In this document: positions 45,899-54,113 of the stretch, piece by piece
Numbering within the stretch: the stretch's first letter is position 1
How the letters are laid out: each line of letters opens with the position of its first letter
NCBI RefSeq assembly: GCF_000716785.1
Contig: NZ_JNYY01000019.1
Span: 101,630 to 165,629, forward strand
Direction: 5' to 3'
Length of the DNA stretch: 64,000 nt
DNA from: Amycolatopsis vancoresmycina
GTDB lineage: Bacteria > Actinomycetota > Actinomycetes > Mycobacteriales > Pseudonocardiaceae
Notes under the pieces: generated by a model
Told to the model about the DNA's origin: nothing
What the model saw: the letters and a program-made list of their open reading frames with translations, nothing else
The model's database searches: none
Translations under genes and position numbers: made by a program

Positions 45899-46740
45899 GT
45901 GAACCGGTGGTCCGCTCGGAGCGGCGCGGGCCGGTCGCGGTGGTGACGATGAACCGGCCGGAGTACCGCAACGCCCAGAATTCCGCGATGACCTACGCCC
46001 TCGACGACGCCTTCACGGAGGCGGTGAACGACCCCGGGGTGAAGGTCATCGTGCTGGCGGGCGAAGGAAAGCACTTCTCGGCGGGGCACGACATCGGCAC
46101 GCCGGGCCGCGACGTGGACGTCAGCTTCGACCGGCGGGCGGTGCTGTGGTGGGACCACGTCGACCGGGAGGGTGGTGACCAGCGGTTCGCCCGCGAGTCC
46201 GAGGTCTACCTCGGGATGTGCCGTCGCTGGCGGGAAATCCCGAAGCCGATGATCGCGAGCGTCCAGGGTGCGTGCATCGCCGGTGGCCTGATGCTGGCCT
46301 GGGTGTGCGACCTGATCGTGGCCTCCGACGACGCGTTCTTCGCCGATCCCGTGGTGCGCATGGGGATCCCGGGCGTCGAATACTTCGCGCACCCCTGGGT
46401 GCTCGGGCCCCGCGCGGCCAAGGAGGTGCTGTTCACCGGCGAGCGGTTCAGCGCCGCGCAGGCCAAGGAGTGGGGGATGCTCACCCGGATCGTCCCGCGC
46501 GCGGACCTCGAGCAGCACACCCTCGAACTGGCGGAGAAGATCGCCGGGATGCCGCAGTTCGGGCTGGCGCTGGCGAAGAAGGCGGTCAACCAGGCCGAGG
46601 ACCTGATGGGCCTGCGGTCCGGCATGGACTCGGTGTTCGGCCTGCACCACCTCGCCCACGCTCACAACGCGGAGACCTCGGCGGACTCGCTCGGCGGGCA
46701 GTCCGCGCGGTCCATGCGTGACGCGGACAAGGGGACGTGA
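45895..46740 (+). CDS. Enoyl-CoA hydratase/isomerase family protein
   Basis: A crotonase-fold protein of 281 residues: LAGEGKHFSAGHDIG and VQGACIAGGLMLAWVCDLIVASDDAFFADPVVRMGIPG give the oxyanion and CoA sites, with an acidic residue at the hydratase position (DPVVRMG). It has a long tail (LHHLAHAHNAETSADSLGG). It is inserted between fadD3 and fadE31 relative to Mtb, with 4-bp and 1-bp overlaps on either side, so it probably hydrates an unsaturated steroid-fragment CoA ester. Confidence 0.85.
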   Translation: MSEPVVRSERRGPVAVVTMNRPEYRNAQNSAMTYALDDAFTEAVNDPGVKVIVLAGEGKHFSAGHDIGTPGRDVDVSFDRRAVLWWDHVDREGGDQRFARESEVYLGMCRRWREIPKPMIASVQGACIAGGLMLAWVCDLIVASDDAFFADPVVRMGIPGVEYFAHPWVLGPRAAKEVLFTGERFSAAQAKEWGMLTRIVPRADLEQHTLELAEKIAGMPQFGLALAKKAVNQAEDLMGLRSGMDSVFGLHHLAHAHNAETSADSLGGQSARSMRDADKGT

Positions 46741-47870
46741 TGGACCTCGACATCGACGAAGCCTCCGCCGCCTTCCGCGACGAGGCCCGGGAATGGCTCG
46801 CTGCCCACGTCCGCTCGCTGCCGTCGATGGACACCGCGGACGGCTTCGCGGCCCACCGCGAGTGGGAGGCCGAACTCGCCGAAGCGCGCTGGTCGGTCGT
46901 GTCGTGGCCGCGGGAGTACCACGGCCGGGACGCCTCGATGCTGCAGTGGCTGCTGTTCGAGGAGGAGTACTACGCGTCCGGGGCGCCGGGCCGGGTGTCG
47001 CAGAACGGCATCTTCATGCTCGCGCCCACGTTGTTCGCGCACGGCACGCCGGAGCAGCGCGACCGGATCCTGCCCGCGATGGCCACCGGCGAGCAGGTGT
47101 GGGCGCAGGCGTGGTCGGAACCCGAAGCGGGCAGCGACATCGCCGCGCTGCGCAGCACGGCGGTGCGCACCGGCGGCGGCTGGCTGCTGTCCGGGCAGAA
47201 GACGTGGAGTTCCCGGGCCGCCTTCGCCGACCGGGCGTTCGGGCTGTTCCGCACCGATCCCGAAGCCCAGCGCCACCACGGCCTGACCTACTTCATGGCC
47301 GACCTGCGCGCCGAGGGCGTCACCGTGCGCCCGATCCCGCAGCTGGACGGCGAGCCGGGGTTCGCCGAGATCTTCTTCGACGACGTGTTCGTCCCGGACG
47401 CCGACGTGATCGGCGAGGCCGGCCAGGGCTGGCGGGTGGCGATGACGACGGCCAACAACGAACGCGGCCTGTCGCTGCGCAGCCCCGGCCGGTTCCTCGC
47501 GGCCGCCGGCCGCCTGGTGGACCTCTGGCGGGAGAACGGCGAGTCACCGTCCACACGGGACAGAGTGGCGGACGCCTGGATCGGCGCGCGGGCGTACCAG
47601 CTCTACACGTTCGGCACCGTGAGCCGCCTGCAGGACGGCGGCGAGCTGGGGCCGGAGTCGAGCGTCAACAAGCTGTTCTGGTCGCACCTGGACGTCGAAC
47701 TGCACGAAACCGCGCTGGACGTACTGGGCCCGGCCGCGGAGACCGACCGGGCGTGGGTCGACGGCTACCTGTTCTCCCTCGCCGGCCCGATCTACGGCGG
47801 CACCGACCAGATCCAGCGCAACACGATCGCCGAACGGCTGCTGAAGCTGCCGAGGGAGGCCCGCCGATGA
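46740..47870 (+). CDS. fadE31: Acyl-CoA dehydrogenase, FadE31-like
   Basis: This FAD enzyme of 376 residues keeps the typical features: VWAQAWSEPEAGSDIAALRSTA, GQKTWSSRAAFADRAFGLFRT, FAEIFFDDVFVPDADVIGE and the C-terminal IYGGTDQIQRNTIAERLLKLPREARR. Order fadD3-(ech)-fadE31-fadE32-fadE33 mirrors Mtb Rv3561-Rv3564. ATG 46740 overlaps the ech stop by one base. In Mtb FadE31 to FadE33 act on late ring fragments. Confidence 0.85.
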   Translation: MDLDIDEASAAFRDEAREWLAAHVRSLPSMDTADGFAAHREWEAELAEARWSVVSWPREYHGRDASMLQWLLFEEEYYASGAPGRVSQNGIFMLAPTLFAHGTPEQRDRILPAMATGEQVWAQAWSEPEAGSDIAALRSTAVRTGGGWLLSGQKTWSSRAAFADRAFGLFRTDPEAQRHHGLTYFMADLRAEGVTVRPIPQLDGEPGFAEIFFDDVFVPDADVIGEAGQGWRVAMTTANNERGLSLRSPGRFLAAAGRLVDLWRENGESPSTRDRVADAWIGARAYQLYTFGTVSRLQDGGELGPESSVNKLFWSHLDVELHETALDVLGPAAETDRAWVDGYLFSLAGPIYGGTDQIQRNTIAERLLKLPREARR

Positions 47871-48778
47871 GGTTCCAGCTCTCGCCGGAGCACCGGCAGT
47901 TCGCCGCGACGCTGCACGAACTGCTGGGCGGGGCGGACACCGCGACCGCGGCCCGTGCCTGGGCGGCGGGGGAGCACGACCGCGGCCTCAAGCTCTGGCG
48001 CGCGCTCGCCGACGTCGGGGTCTTCGCCCTGCTGGTGGACGAGGCCCACGGCGGACTCGGCGCGTCGCCGGTCGACGTCGTGGTCGCTTTCGAAGCCCTC
48101 GGCTACCACGCCGTGCCCGGCCCGCTCGCCGAGTCGGCGGCGGTCGCCCCGGCGCTGCTCACCGGGGACCGGCTCACCGCCCTGGCCGAGGGTGACCTCC
48201 TGGCCACCGTCGTCGCCCCGCCGGAAGTCCCGCTGGCCCTGGACGCCGACGTCGCCGGCGTGGTGCTGGACCTCACCGGCGCGGAGCGCACCGGGACCGA
48301 GCTGGTGCGCTCGATCGATCCGGCGCGGCGGCTGTTCCGGGTGCCCGGCGCGCGGGCGGCCGAAAGCCCCGCGTTCGACCGCGGGGTGCTGGCCGTCGCC
48401 GCCCAGCTCCTCGGGGCGGGACAATGGCTGCTGGACACCTCGGTGGCGTACGCGCGGCAACGCCGCCAGTACGGCCGGGCCATCGGCGAGTACCAGGCGG
48501 TCAAGCACCTGCTCGCCGACGTCGTCACCCGGCTCGAACTCGCCCGCCCGCTCCTGCACGGCGCCGCGGTGGCGGGGGAGACCTTCACCCGCGACGTCTC
48601 CGCGGCGAAGGTCATGGCCGCCGACGCCGCCTACCTGGCCGCGCGGACCGCGCTGCAGGTGCACGGCGCCATCGGCTACACGGCCGAACACGACCTCGGG
48701 CTCCGCCTGACGAAGGTGCGGGCGCTCGCGGGCGCCTGGGGGACCGGGACGTTCCACCGGGCGCGGGTGCTGCGATGA
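47867..48778 (+). CDS. fadE32: Acyl-CoA dehydrogenase, FadE32-like
   Basis: A shorter ACAD-fold subunit of 303 residues. The C-terminal helical domain is well kept (VAYARQRRQYGRAIGEYQAVKHLLADVVTRLELARPLL and LQVHGAIGYTAEHDLGLRLTKVRAL), while the middle beta-domain is reduced. Mycobacterial FadE31-FadE32 type steroid ACADs form alpha2beta2 heterotetramers in which one subunit supplies the catalytic base. This fits the adjacent, translationally coupled pair here (ATGA overlap). Confidence 0.83.
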   Translation: MRFQLSPEHRQFAATLHELLGGADTATAARAWAAGEHDRGLKLWRALADVGVFALLVDEAHGGLGASPVDVVVAFEALGYHAVPGPLAESAAVAPALLTGDRLTALAEGDLLATVVAPPEVPLALDADVAGVVLDLTGAERTGTELVRSIDPARRLFRVPGARAAESPAFDRGVLAVAAQLLGAGQWLLDTSVAYARQRRQYGRAIGEYQAVKHLLADVVTRLELARPLLHGAAVAGETFTRDVSAAKVMAADAAYLAARTALQVHGAIGYTAEHDLGLRLTKVRALAGAWGTGTFHRARVLR

Positions 48779-49818
48779 CCGATCCGCTGGACACCGAGGA
48801 AGCCCGGGCACTGCGGGACGCGGTGCGCGCGCTGCTCACCCGCCGGTCGGGTCCCGAAGCGGTGCGGGCCGCGATGGCGTCGCCGCTGGGCTACGACGAC
48901 AAGCTGTGGTCGACGCTCTGCGAGCAGATCGGCGTCGCCGCACTGGCGATCCCGGAACACTACGGCGGCGCGGGCGCCGGCCTCGCCGAGGCGTGCGTCG
49001 TGCTGGCCGAACTCGGCCGGACCCTGACCCCGGCACCGCTGCTGGGCTCGGCGGTGCTGTGCGGCGAGGCCCTCCTGCGCACGGGCAACGACGAAGCCTG
49101 CGAACGGCTGCTGCCGGGCATCGCCGCCGGCACGACCGTGGCCGCGCTGGCCTGGTCCGATGTGGACGGCCGGTGGACGCCGGCGCTGACGGCGTCGGCC
49201 ACCGGCCTCGACGGCCGCGCGCACTACGTCCTGGACGGCGACACCGCCGACGTCCTCCTCGCCGTCGCCCGCACGGACGACGGCACCGGCCTGTTCGAAA
49301 TCGCCGCCGGGGACGTCCGCCGGGACCGGACGCCGACCCTGGACCCGACCCGGCGCCTCGCGGTCGTCGAGTGCGCGTCGGCCCCGGCCCGGCGGCTCGA
49401 CACCGGCGGGTTCACCGGGCAGCTGCGGCACCTGCGCGACACGGCGGTGATCGCCGTCGCGGCCGAGCAGACCGGCGCGGCGGCGCGAGCGCTGGAGCTG
49501 ACGGTCGAATACACGCAGCAACGGCGGCAGTTCGGCCGCCCGATCGGGTCGTTCCAGGCGCTGAAGCACCGGATGGCCGACGTGCACGTCCACGTCGAAG
49601 CGGCCCGCTCGGCGCTGTACGCGGCCCTGGTGGACGGCGACCCCGAGGCCGTGATGACCGCGAAGGTGGTGTGCGGCGAAGCGTTCGCCCACGCGGCGGC
49701 GGAGATGATCCAGCTCCACGGCGGCATCGCGATCACCTGGGAGCACGACGCGCACCTGTACTTCAAGCGCGCCCACGGGACGGCCCGGCTCTTCGGGGAC
49801 CCGGAGCTCAGCCGGTGA
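48775..49818 (+). CDS. fadE33: Acyl-CoA dehydrogenase, FadE33-like
   Basis: This 347-residue ACAD homologue has VAALAIPEHYGGAGAGLAEACVVLAELGRTLTPAPLLGS at the N-terminal domain and YTQQRRQFGRPIGSFQALKHRMADVHVHVEAARSALY with LHGGIAITWEHDAHLYFKRAHGTARLFGD at the C-terminal one. It is the last gene of the fadD3 operon and overlaps fadE32 by 4 bp. Its end overlaps the convergent sigma-factor gene by 11 bp, with no separate terminator. Confidence 0.83.
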   Translation: MTDPLDTEEARALRDAVRALLTRRSGPEAVRAAMASPLGYDDKLWSTLCEQIGVAALAIPEHYGGAGAGLAEACVVLAELGRTLTPAPLLGSAVLCGEALLRTGNDEACERLLPGIAAGTTVAALAWSDVDGRWTPALTASATGLDGRAHYVLDGDTADVLLAVARTDDGTGLFEIAAGDVRRDRTPTLDPTRRLAVVECASAPARRLDTGGFTGQLRHLRDTAVIAVAAEQTGAAARALELTVEYTQQRRQFGRPIGSFQALKHRMADVHVHVEAARSALYAALVDGDPEAVMTAKVVCGEAFAHAAAEMIQLHGGIAITWEHDAHLYFKRAHGTARLFGDPELSR

Positions 49819-50557
49819 GGCGGGCCGCCGAGCCGGGCAGTTCGCGGTTGGCTTCGTCGAGGCCCCGCGCCACCGCCCGGCAGGCACGGCAGCCGGCGAC
49901 GTGGTCGGCGATGACGCTCGCCCGGCGCGGCGGCAGCGCCCCGCGGACCCAGGCGCCCATGCGCCGCCGGGGTTCGCGGCAGACCGGCTCCTCCGCGTCC
50001 GGCACCTGGACCTGCAGGTAGGCCTGCCGCAGCCCTTCGCGCGCCCGCATCGCCAGCGCCGCCACGCTGTTCGGCGTCAGGCCCAGCAGCGGGGCGACCT
50101 CCGTCGGCGTGCCGCCTTCGGCCGCGGTCCGCCACAGGACGGTCCGCCAGCGGCCGGGCAGGGTGCGGTAGGCCGACCACACCAGCCGGACGTTCGACCG
50201 GTGCAGGGCCAGTTCGTCGGCCCCGCCGGTGTCGAGCCCGGCGTCGGGGACCGTGGCCCGCAGCTCGACGCGGTTGCGCTGGCTGCTCCACCGCGACACC
50301 AGGTGCCGCATGGTCACGACCAGGTACGGCCGCAGCTCCCCGTGCGGCCCGCCGCCCGCCCGCACCACGGCCAGCACCCTGGCGAACGTCTCGGCCACCA
50401 GGTCGTCGCGCTCCGCGGGCTGGCGCACCCACGCCCCGGCGGCCCGGCGCAGCGGCTCCGCGTGCCGCCGGAAGAGGCTCCCGGCGGCCTCGAGCTCGCC
50501 CTCCCGGAGCGCGGCGAGCAACACGGCGTCGGGCCGCTCGTCGTCGGCTTGGTGCAT
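49808..50557 (-). CDS. ECF-type sigma factor with C-terminal zinc-finger (ZAS-like) tail
   Basis: A 249-residue protein. Region 2 is LFRRHAEPLRRAAGAWVRQPAERDDLVAETFARVL, and region 4 is LPGRWRTVLWRTAAEGGTPTEVAPLLGLTPNSVAALAMRAREGLRQAYL. A tail follows with HVAGCRACR, the H-x3-C-x2-C pattern of zinc-binding anti-sigma domains. The fusion may make the sigma factor self-inhibited and redox-sensitive; no separate anti-sigma gene adjoins it. ATG 50557 is chosen; GTG 50602 would add 15 residues. It is convergent with fadE33. Confidence 0.82.
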   Translation of the reverse strand: MHQADDERPDAVLLAALREGELEAAGSLFRRHAEPLRRAAGAWVRQPAERDDLVAETFARVLAVVRAGGGPHGELRPYLVVTMRHLVSRWSSQRNRVELRATVPDAGLDTGGADELALHRSNVRLVWSAYRTLPGRWRTVLWRTAAEGGTPTEVAPLLGLTPNSVAALAMRAREGLRQAYLQVQVPDAEEPVCREPRRRMGAWVRGALPPRRASVIADHVAGCRACRAVARGLDEANRELPGSAARLTG

Positions 50558-50709
50558 GGGCTCTCCCGGGGTTCCGGCGGTGCGTCGTCCGGGGGTACCC
50601 ACTGAGCGCGCGATAGTGCCGCCGGCGGCCGGGCGACCCGATCGAGTGGTCTGCGGCGGCGGTGACCAGCGCTTTCGTCAGGCCGAAGATCGACCGGCAA
50701 TGGTGCGCT

Positions 50710-51129
50710 TCACACCGCGAAGACCTGTGAGTCGTCGGCGAAAGCCTTGAACTCCAGGGCGTTGCCGGCCGGGTCGAGCAGGAACATCGTCCACTGCTCG
50801 CCCGGCTCGCCCGCGAACCGGACGTACGGCTCGATCACGAACTCCGTGCCCGCCGCGCGCAGGCGCTCGGCGAGGGCGTGGAACTCCGGGATCGGCAGGA
50901 CCAGGCCGAAGTGCGGCACCGGGACGTCGTGGCCGTCGACCGGGTTGTGGATGCGCTTCGGGGCGGCGGGGGACAGGTGCGTGACGAACTGGTGGCCGTG
51001 CAGGTTCCAGTCGATCCACGTGTCGGCGCTGCGGCCCTGGGCGAGGCCGAGGACTTCGCCGTAGAAGCGGCGGGCGGCGGCCAAGTCGTCCACCGGCATC
51101 GCCAGGTGGAAGCGGGGGATGACGGGCAT
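50710..51129 (-). CDS. VOC-superfamily (glyoxalase-like) protein
   Basis: This 139-residue protein has two beta-alpha-beta-beta-beta modules: FHLAMPVDDLAAARRFYGEVLGL, then VPHFGLVLPIPEFHALAERL and FLLDPAGNALEFKAF. The metal-ligand positions (His near the N-terminus, His in VPHFG, Glu in LEFKAF) are present, so a metal-dependent lyase, isomerase or dioxygenase is possible. It is divergent from a GntR regulator with a shared 24-bp operator, so its substrate is probably what that regulator senses. Confidence 0.82.
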   Translation of the reverse strand: MPVIPRFHLAMPVDDLAAARRFYGEVLGLAQGRSADTWIDWNLHGHQFVTHLSPAAPKRIHNPVDGHDVPVPHFGLVLPIPEFHALAERLRAAGTEFVIEPYVRFAGEPGEQWTMFLLDPAGNALEFKAFADDSQVFAV

Positions 51130-51152
51130 CGGGTTCCCTTCGCCGAGGTCAA

Positions 51153-51176
51153 TGTCCAAATGTTAACATCAGGACA
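51153..51176. promoter_or_regulatory. GntR operator between divergent VOC and GntR genes
   Basis: TGTCC-N2-ATGTTAACAT-N2-GGACA is a 24-bp palindrome, perfect apart from the two dinucleotide spacers. Its last base is the A of the GntR start codon. It is 24 bp upstream of the VOC start codon, so it can repress both genes. Confidence 0.8.
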
Positions 51177-51829
51177 TGAACAGAGTGGTGCCCGCCCGCC
51201 GCCGGGGGCTGGCCGACGAAGTCGCCGACCGGATCCGTGACGCCATCTTCGACGGCGGCTACGCCCTCGGCAGCCCGCTGCGCGAGGTGGAGCTGGCGGA
51301 GGCGCTGGGCGTCAGCCGCGGCCCGGTGCGGGAGGCGCTGCTCAAGCTCGAGCGTGAGGGCCTGGTCCGCAGCGAGTGGCACCGGGGCACCACCGTGACC
51401 GCACTGTCCGATGAGGACGCCGCCGAGCTCGGCAGCCTGCGGGCGGCCCTCGACGGGCTCGCCGTCGGACTGGTTGTCGACCGGGCGCCGGAGGAAGCCC
51501 TGGCCGCGATCGACGCCGTGGTGCGGCGCATGGAACGGGCCACGGGCGAGCACGAGATGGTCCGCTGCGACCTCGACTTCCACGACGCGGTCTACGCCGC
51601 CGCCGGCCACCGGCGGCTGCGCGAGGCGTGGCAGGCGATCCGCTCCCAGGTGCACCTGTTCCTGCTGACCCGGATCGGCGCCGCCACCGACGGCTACCTC
51701 GCGAGCATCCCCGCCGAACACCGGGAACTCGCGGCCGCCCTGCGCGCCCGTGACCGGGAGACGGCCCTCGCGCTCTTCGCCGAGCACCGCCGCCAGGCCT
51801 TCGACGTCCTCAGTGGACGGACGGACTAG
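51176..51829 (+). CDS. GntR-family regulator, FCD (FadR-like) subfamily
   Basis: A 217-residue regulator with an N-terminal winged helix (LADEVADRIRDAIFDGGYALGSPLREVELAEALGVSRGPVREALLKLEREGLVRSEWHRGTTV). The all-helical C-terminal FCD domain carries the metal-binding pattern DLDFHDAVYAAAGH and H in AEHRELAAAL/AEHRRQAF. Such domains bind carboxylic acids with a metal ion. The ATG has no clear ribosome-binding site and directly abuts the operator, so the transcript may be leaderless; GTG 51185 is an alternative start. Its end overlaps the convergent hydrolase gene by 20 bp. Confidence 0.86.
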   Translation: MNRVVPARRRGLADEVADRIRDAIFDGGYALGSPLREVELAEALGVSRGPVREALLKLEREGLVRSEWHRGTTVTALSDEDAAELGSLRAALDGLAVGLVVDRAPEEALAAIDAVVRRMERATGEHEMVRCDLDFHDAVYAAAGHRRLREAWQAIRSQVHLFLLTRIGAATDGYLASIPAEHRELAAALRARDRETALALFAEHRRQAFDVLSGRTD

Positions 51830-53438
51830 CCACCGGCAGCACGATCGCCGAGGGGTGCGCCGGGTCGTGGTGGACCTCCTGGTCCGCCGCGCGCAGCGTG
51901 ACCGCGGTGGCGTGCGGCTCGCCCGTGCCGGGATTGCGGGCGTAGCGCGGGAAAGCGCCGCTGGAGACCTGGACGCGGATCCGGTGCCCGCGCCGGAACC
52001 GGTGCGCCGTCGGCCACATCCGGACCGTGACGGCCGCGAGGTCGCCGGCTTCGCGAAGGCTGGTGAGCCCGTCGCAGACGTTCACCGAACGGCCGTCCGG
52101 GCCGACGTCGCAGAGGCGGACGAAGACGTCGGCGAACCGCAGGCTCGACCGGAACCAGATCTCCGCGTGCACGTCCCCGATGACTTCGACGTCTTCGCCG
52201 AGCACGGCCGTCGTGTAGGTGAGGACGTCCGCGCGGGCTTCGAGGACCGCGTTGCCGACCCGGCCGGCGTCGGGGGCCATGCGGACGCCGCCCGCCGCCG
52301 GGGTCGGGTCCGCCGGGTCGTAGCGGTAGCCGTCGGGCGCGGACGCACCGGGTGCGCCGGGGGCGAGCCCGCCGCCCGGCTGCAGGTGGAACCGTTGCGG
52401 CGCATAGCCTTCCGGCGGCCAGGAAGCGAAGTCGCGCCAAGCTTCCTCGCCCATCACGAACAGCCGGACCGGGGCCCGCTCCGGTGGTTGCCCGCCGCGC
52501 GCGTGCGCGAGCCCGAACTCCAGGGTTTCCCGGAGCGTCGCGCCCGTGCTGCCGAGCAGGTCGGCGCGGGCCGCGTGGGTCCACGGCCCGACCGTCAGCC
52601 GGGGACGGCGGCCCGCCTCCTGCAGCGCGCGGAAGTCGCGCAGCTGGCCGGGCAGGAAGATGTCGTACCAGCCGGCGACCGAGCTGACCGGGACGGTGAC
52701 GTCCGCGACGCGGTGCCGGTGGCCGATCTCCGCCCAGCGCGGGTGGTGCTCCGGGTGGGCGAGGACGTCCTGGACGTAATCGGACCGGTGGCCGATCGCG
52801 ACGACGTCGGCCTGGGCGAGCGGGAGCGTGGCGAACGCCTGCCGCAGCTTCTTCGCCTGGCTGCGCTGCCGGAACACCGCGAAGCGGCGCTCCTGGACCG
52901 CCACCTGGACGCCCCACCCGAACGGCGTCTCCAGCGAAAGGCCGTCCTCGCGCAGGAACTCCAGCGTCAGCCCGGACTCGGTGACCTGCGGGATCATCGC
53001 CTTGACCTGCGGCGGGACGCGGTCGGCCACCGCCCACTGGACGTACCCGAGGTAGCTGGCGCCGACGAGCACGATCGCGTCGCCCGCCCACGGCTGCCGC
53101 ACCAGCCACTCGAGCGTCGCGAGGCCGTCTTCGCGTTCCTGCCGCAGCGGGTCGAAGACGCCGCCGGAGCCGAAGCCGCCGCGGGTGCTCTGGATCAGCA
53201 CCTGGAACCCGCGCTCGGCCAGCGGCCGCGCCAGGATCGCCCCGAACGCGCCCCGGCGGCCGTACGGCGTGCGCACCAACGCCGTCGGGAGGCCCGCCGG
53301 CCCGTCGCGCGGCGCCCACCGGTCGGCGAGCAGTTCGACGCCGTCAGGCATCGGGACCCGCAGGTCGCGCTGGACGGCGAGCCGCCGGGTGGCCGGCGCG
53401 GGCAGCTTCAGCAGGTTTTGCACGAGACGGCTGATCAC
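51810..53438 (-). CDS. CocE/NonD-family alpha/beta hydrolase (X-Pro dipeptidyl-peptidase-like)
   Basis: A 542-residue serine hydrolase. VQRDLRVPMPDGVELLADRWAP opens the fold, VLVGASYLGYVQWAVA carries the nucleophile Ser, and a C-terminal jelly-roll domain follows (ADVFVRLCDVGPDGRSVNVCDG, RIRVQVSSGAFPRYARNPGTG). Relatives hydrolyse esters or amides such as cocaine, glutaryl-cephalosporin or X-Pro peptides; the substrate here is unknown. No signal peptide is seen. The GTG start overlaps the upstream TetR stop (GTGA), so the two are cotranscribed and coupled. Confidence 0.87.
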   Translation of the reverse strand: MISRLVQNLLKLPAPATRRLAVQRDLRVPMPDGVELLADRWAPRDGPAGLPTALVRTPYGRRGAFGAILARPLAERGFQVLIQSTRGGFGSGGVFDPLRQEREDGLATLEWLVRQPWAGDAIVLVGASYLGYVQWAVADRVPPQVKAMIPQVTESGLTLEFLREDGLSLETPFGWGVQVAVQERRFAVFRQRSQAKKLRQAFATLPLAQADVVAIGHRSDYVQDVLAHPEHHPRWAEIGHRHRVADVTVPVSSVAGWYDIFLPGQLRDFRALQEAGRRPRLTVGPWTHAARADLLGSTGATLRETLEFGLAHARGGQPPERAPVRLFVMGEEAWRDFASWPPEGYAPQRFHLQPGGGLAPGAPGASAPDGYRYDPADPTPAAGGVRMAPDAGRVGNAVLEARADVLTYTTAVLGEDVEVIGDVHAEIWFRSSLRFADVFVRLCDVGPDGRSVNVCDGLTSLREAGDLAAVTVRMWPTAHRFRRGHRIRVQVSSGAFPRYARNPGTGEPHATAVTLRAADQEVHHDPAHPSAIVLPVASPSVH

Positions 53439-54043
53439 CGACCGGCCTCCTTCGCGATCATCGCGCTGACGACCGAGTGCATCCGCTGCAGCCGGCCGGC
53501 GAACGCCTCCGGATCGAGCGGGTCGGGCCCGTCGACGACCCACGCGTTGACGACCGCCCCGGCCCCGCCGGTCAGGAAGGTGGCCAGGTCCTCGATGCTT
53601 CCGGCGTCGACGCGGCCGCCGAGCGCGCGGCCGAGGGTGTGCCGGTTGACCGGGAGGAACAGGCCGGTCAGCGCCTTGTTCAGGGCGAACGCGGACGCGC
53701 CGGTCAGCAGCGCGCGGTAGAAGCGCCGGTACCGGGCGAAGTGCCGGCCCAGTGCCAGCAGCGACGCGTGTTCGCCGTCGGGGGAGGCGAGGCCGTCGAG
53801 CTCGCCGAGCAGTTCGCGCCGCACGAGGTCGAGCGCGGCCTCCAGCAGCAGCGCGTCGCGGTCGCCGAACTGCTGGTACAGCACCTGGCGGCTGACGTCC
53901 GCGGCCTCGGCGATTTCGGAGACCGTGACGGCCGTCGAGTCGCGTTCGGACACGAGCTCGACCGCGGCCCGCATCAGCGCGGCCCGGGACCGCCGCACCC
54001 GCCGGTCCTTGGCGGGCGCTTCGGTCGTCCAGTCGCTCTCCAC
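53435..54043 (-). CDS. TetR-family regulator, probably leaderless transcript
   Basis: This 202-residue repressor has a conventional HTH (RSRAALMRAAVELVSERDSTAVTVSEIAEAADVSRQVLYQQFGDRDALL) and a helical ligand domain. GTG at 54043 lacks a Shine-Dalgarno sequence but sits exactly 6 nt after a -10 box (CATTAT), itself 17 nt after TTGCTA. So transcription should begin at the start codon. A GACAGCTGTC palindrome lies between the two boxes and is the likely autoregulatory site. The gene is coupled to the CocE hydrolase and divergent from the dehydrogenase gene. Confidence 0.82.
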   Translation of the reverse strand: MESDWTTEAPAKDRRVRRSRAALMRAAVELVSERDSTAVTVSEIAEAADVSRQVLYQQFGDRDALLLEAALDLVRRELLGELDGLASPDGEHASLLALGRHFARYRRFYRALLTGASAFALNKALTGLFLPVNRHTLGRALGGRVDAGSIEDLATFLTGGAGAVVNAWVVDGPDPLDPEAFAGRLQRMHSVVSAMIAKEAGR

Positions 54044-54049
54044 AGCCCG

Positions 54050-54078
54050 ATAATGGACAGCTGTCAAGAAAATAGCAA
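54050..54078 (-). promoter_or_regulatory. Promoter of the TetR-CocE operon with embedded operator
   Basis: On the minus strand: -35 TTGCTA (54078-54073), 17-bp spacer, -10 CATTAT (54055-54050). The spacer contains the perfect 10-bp palindrome GACAGCTGTC at 54056-54065. The plus-strand dehydrogenase start is 36 bp away, so the same site could control both directions. Confidence 0.65.
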
Positions 54079-54113
54079 GTGTTCGGCAACTGCCCGCGTG
54101 CGAGGATGCGGCC

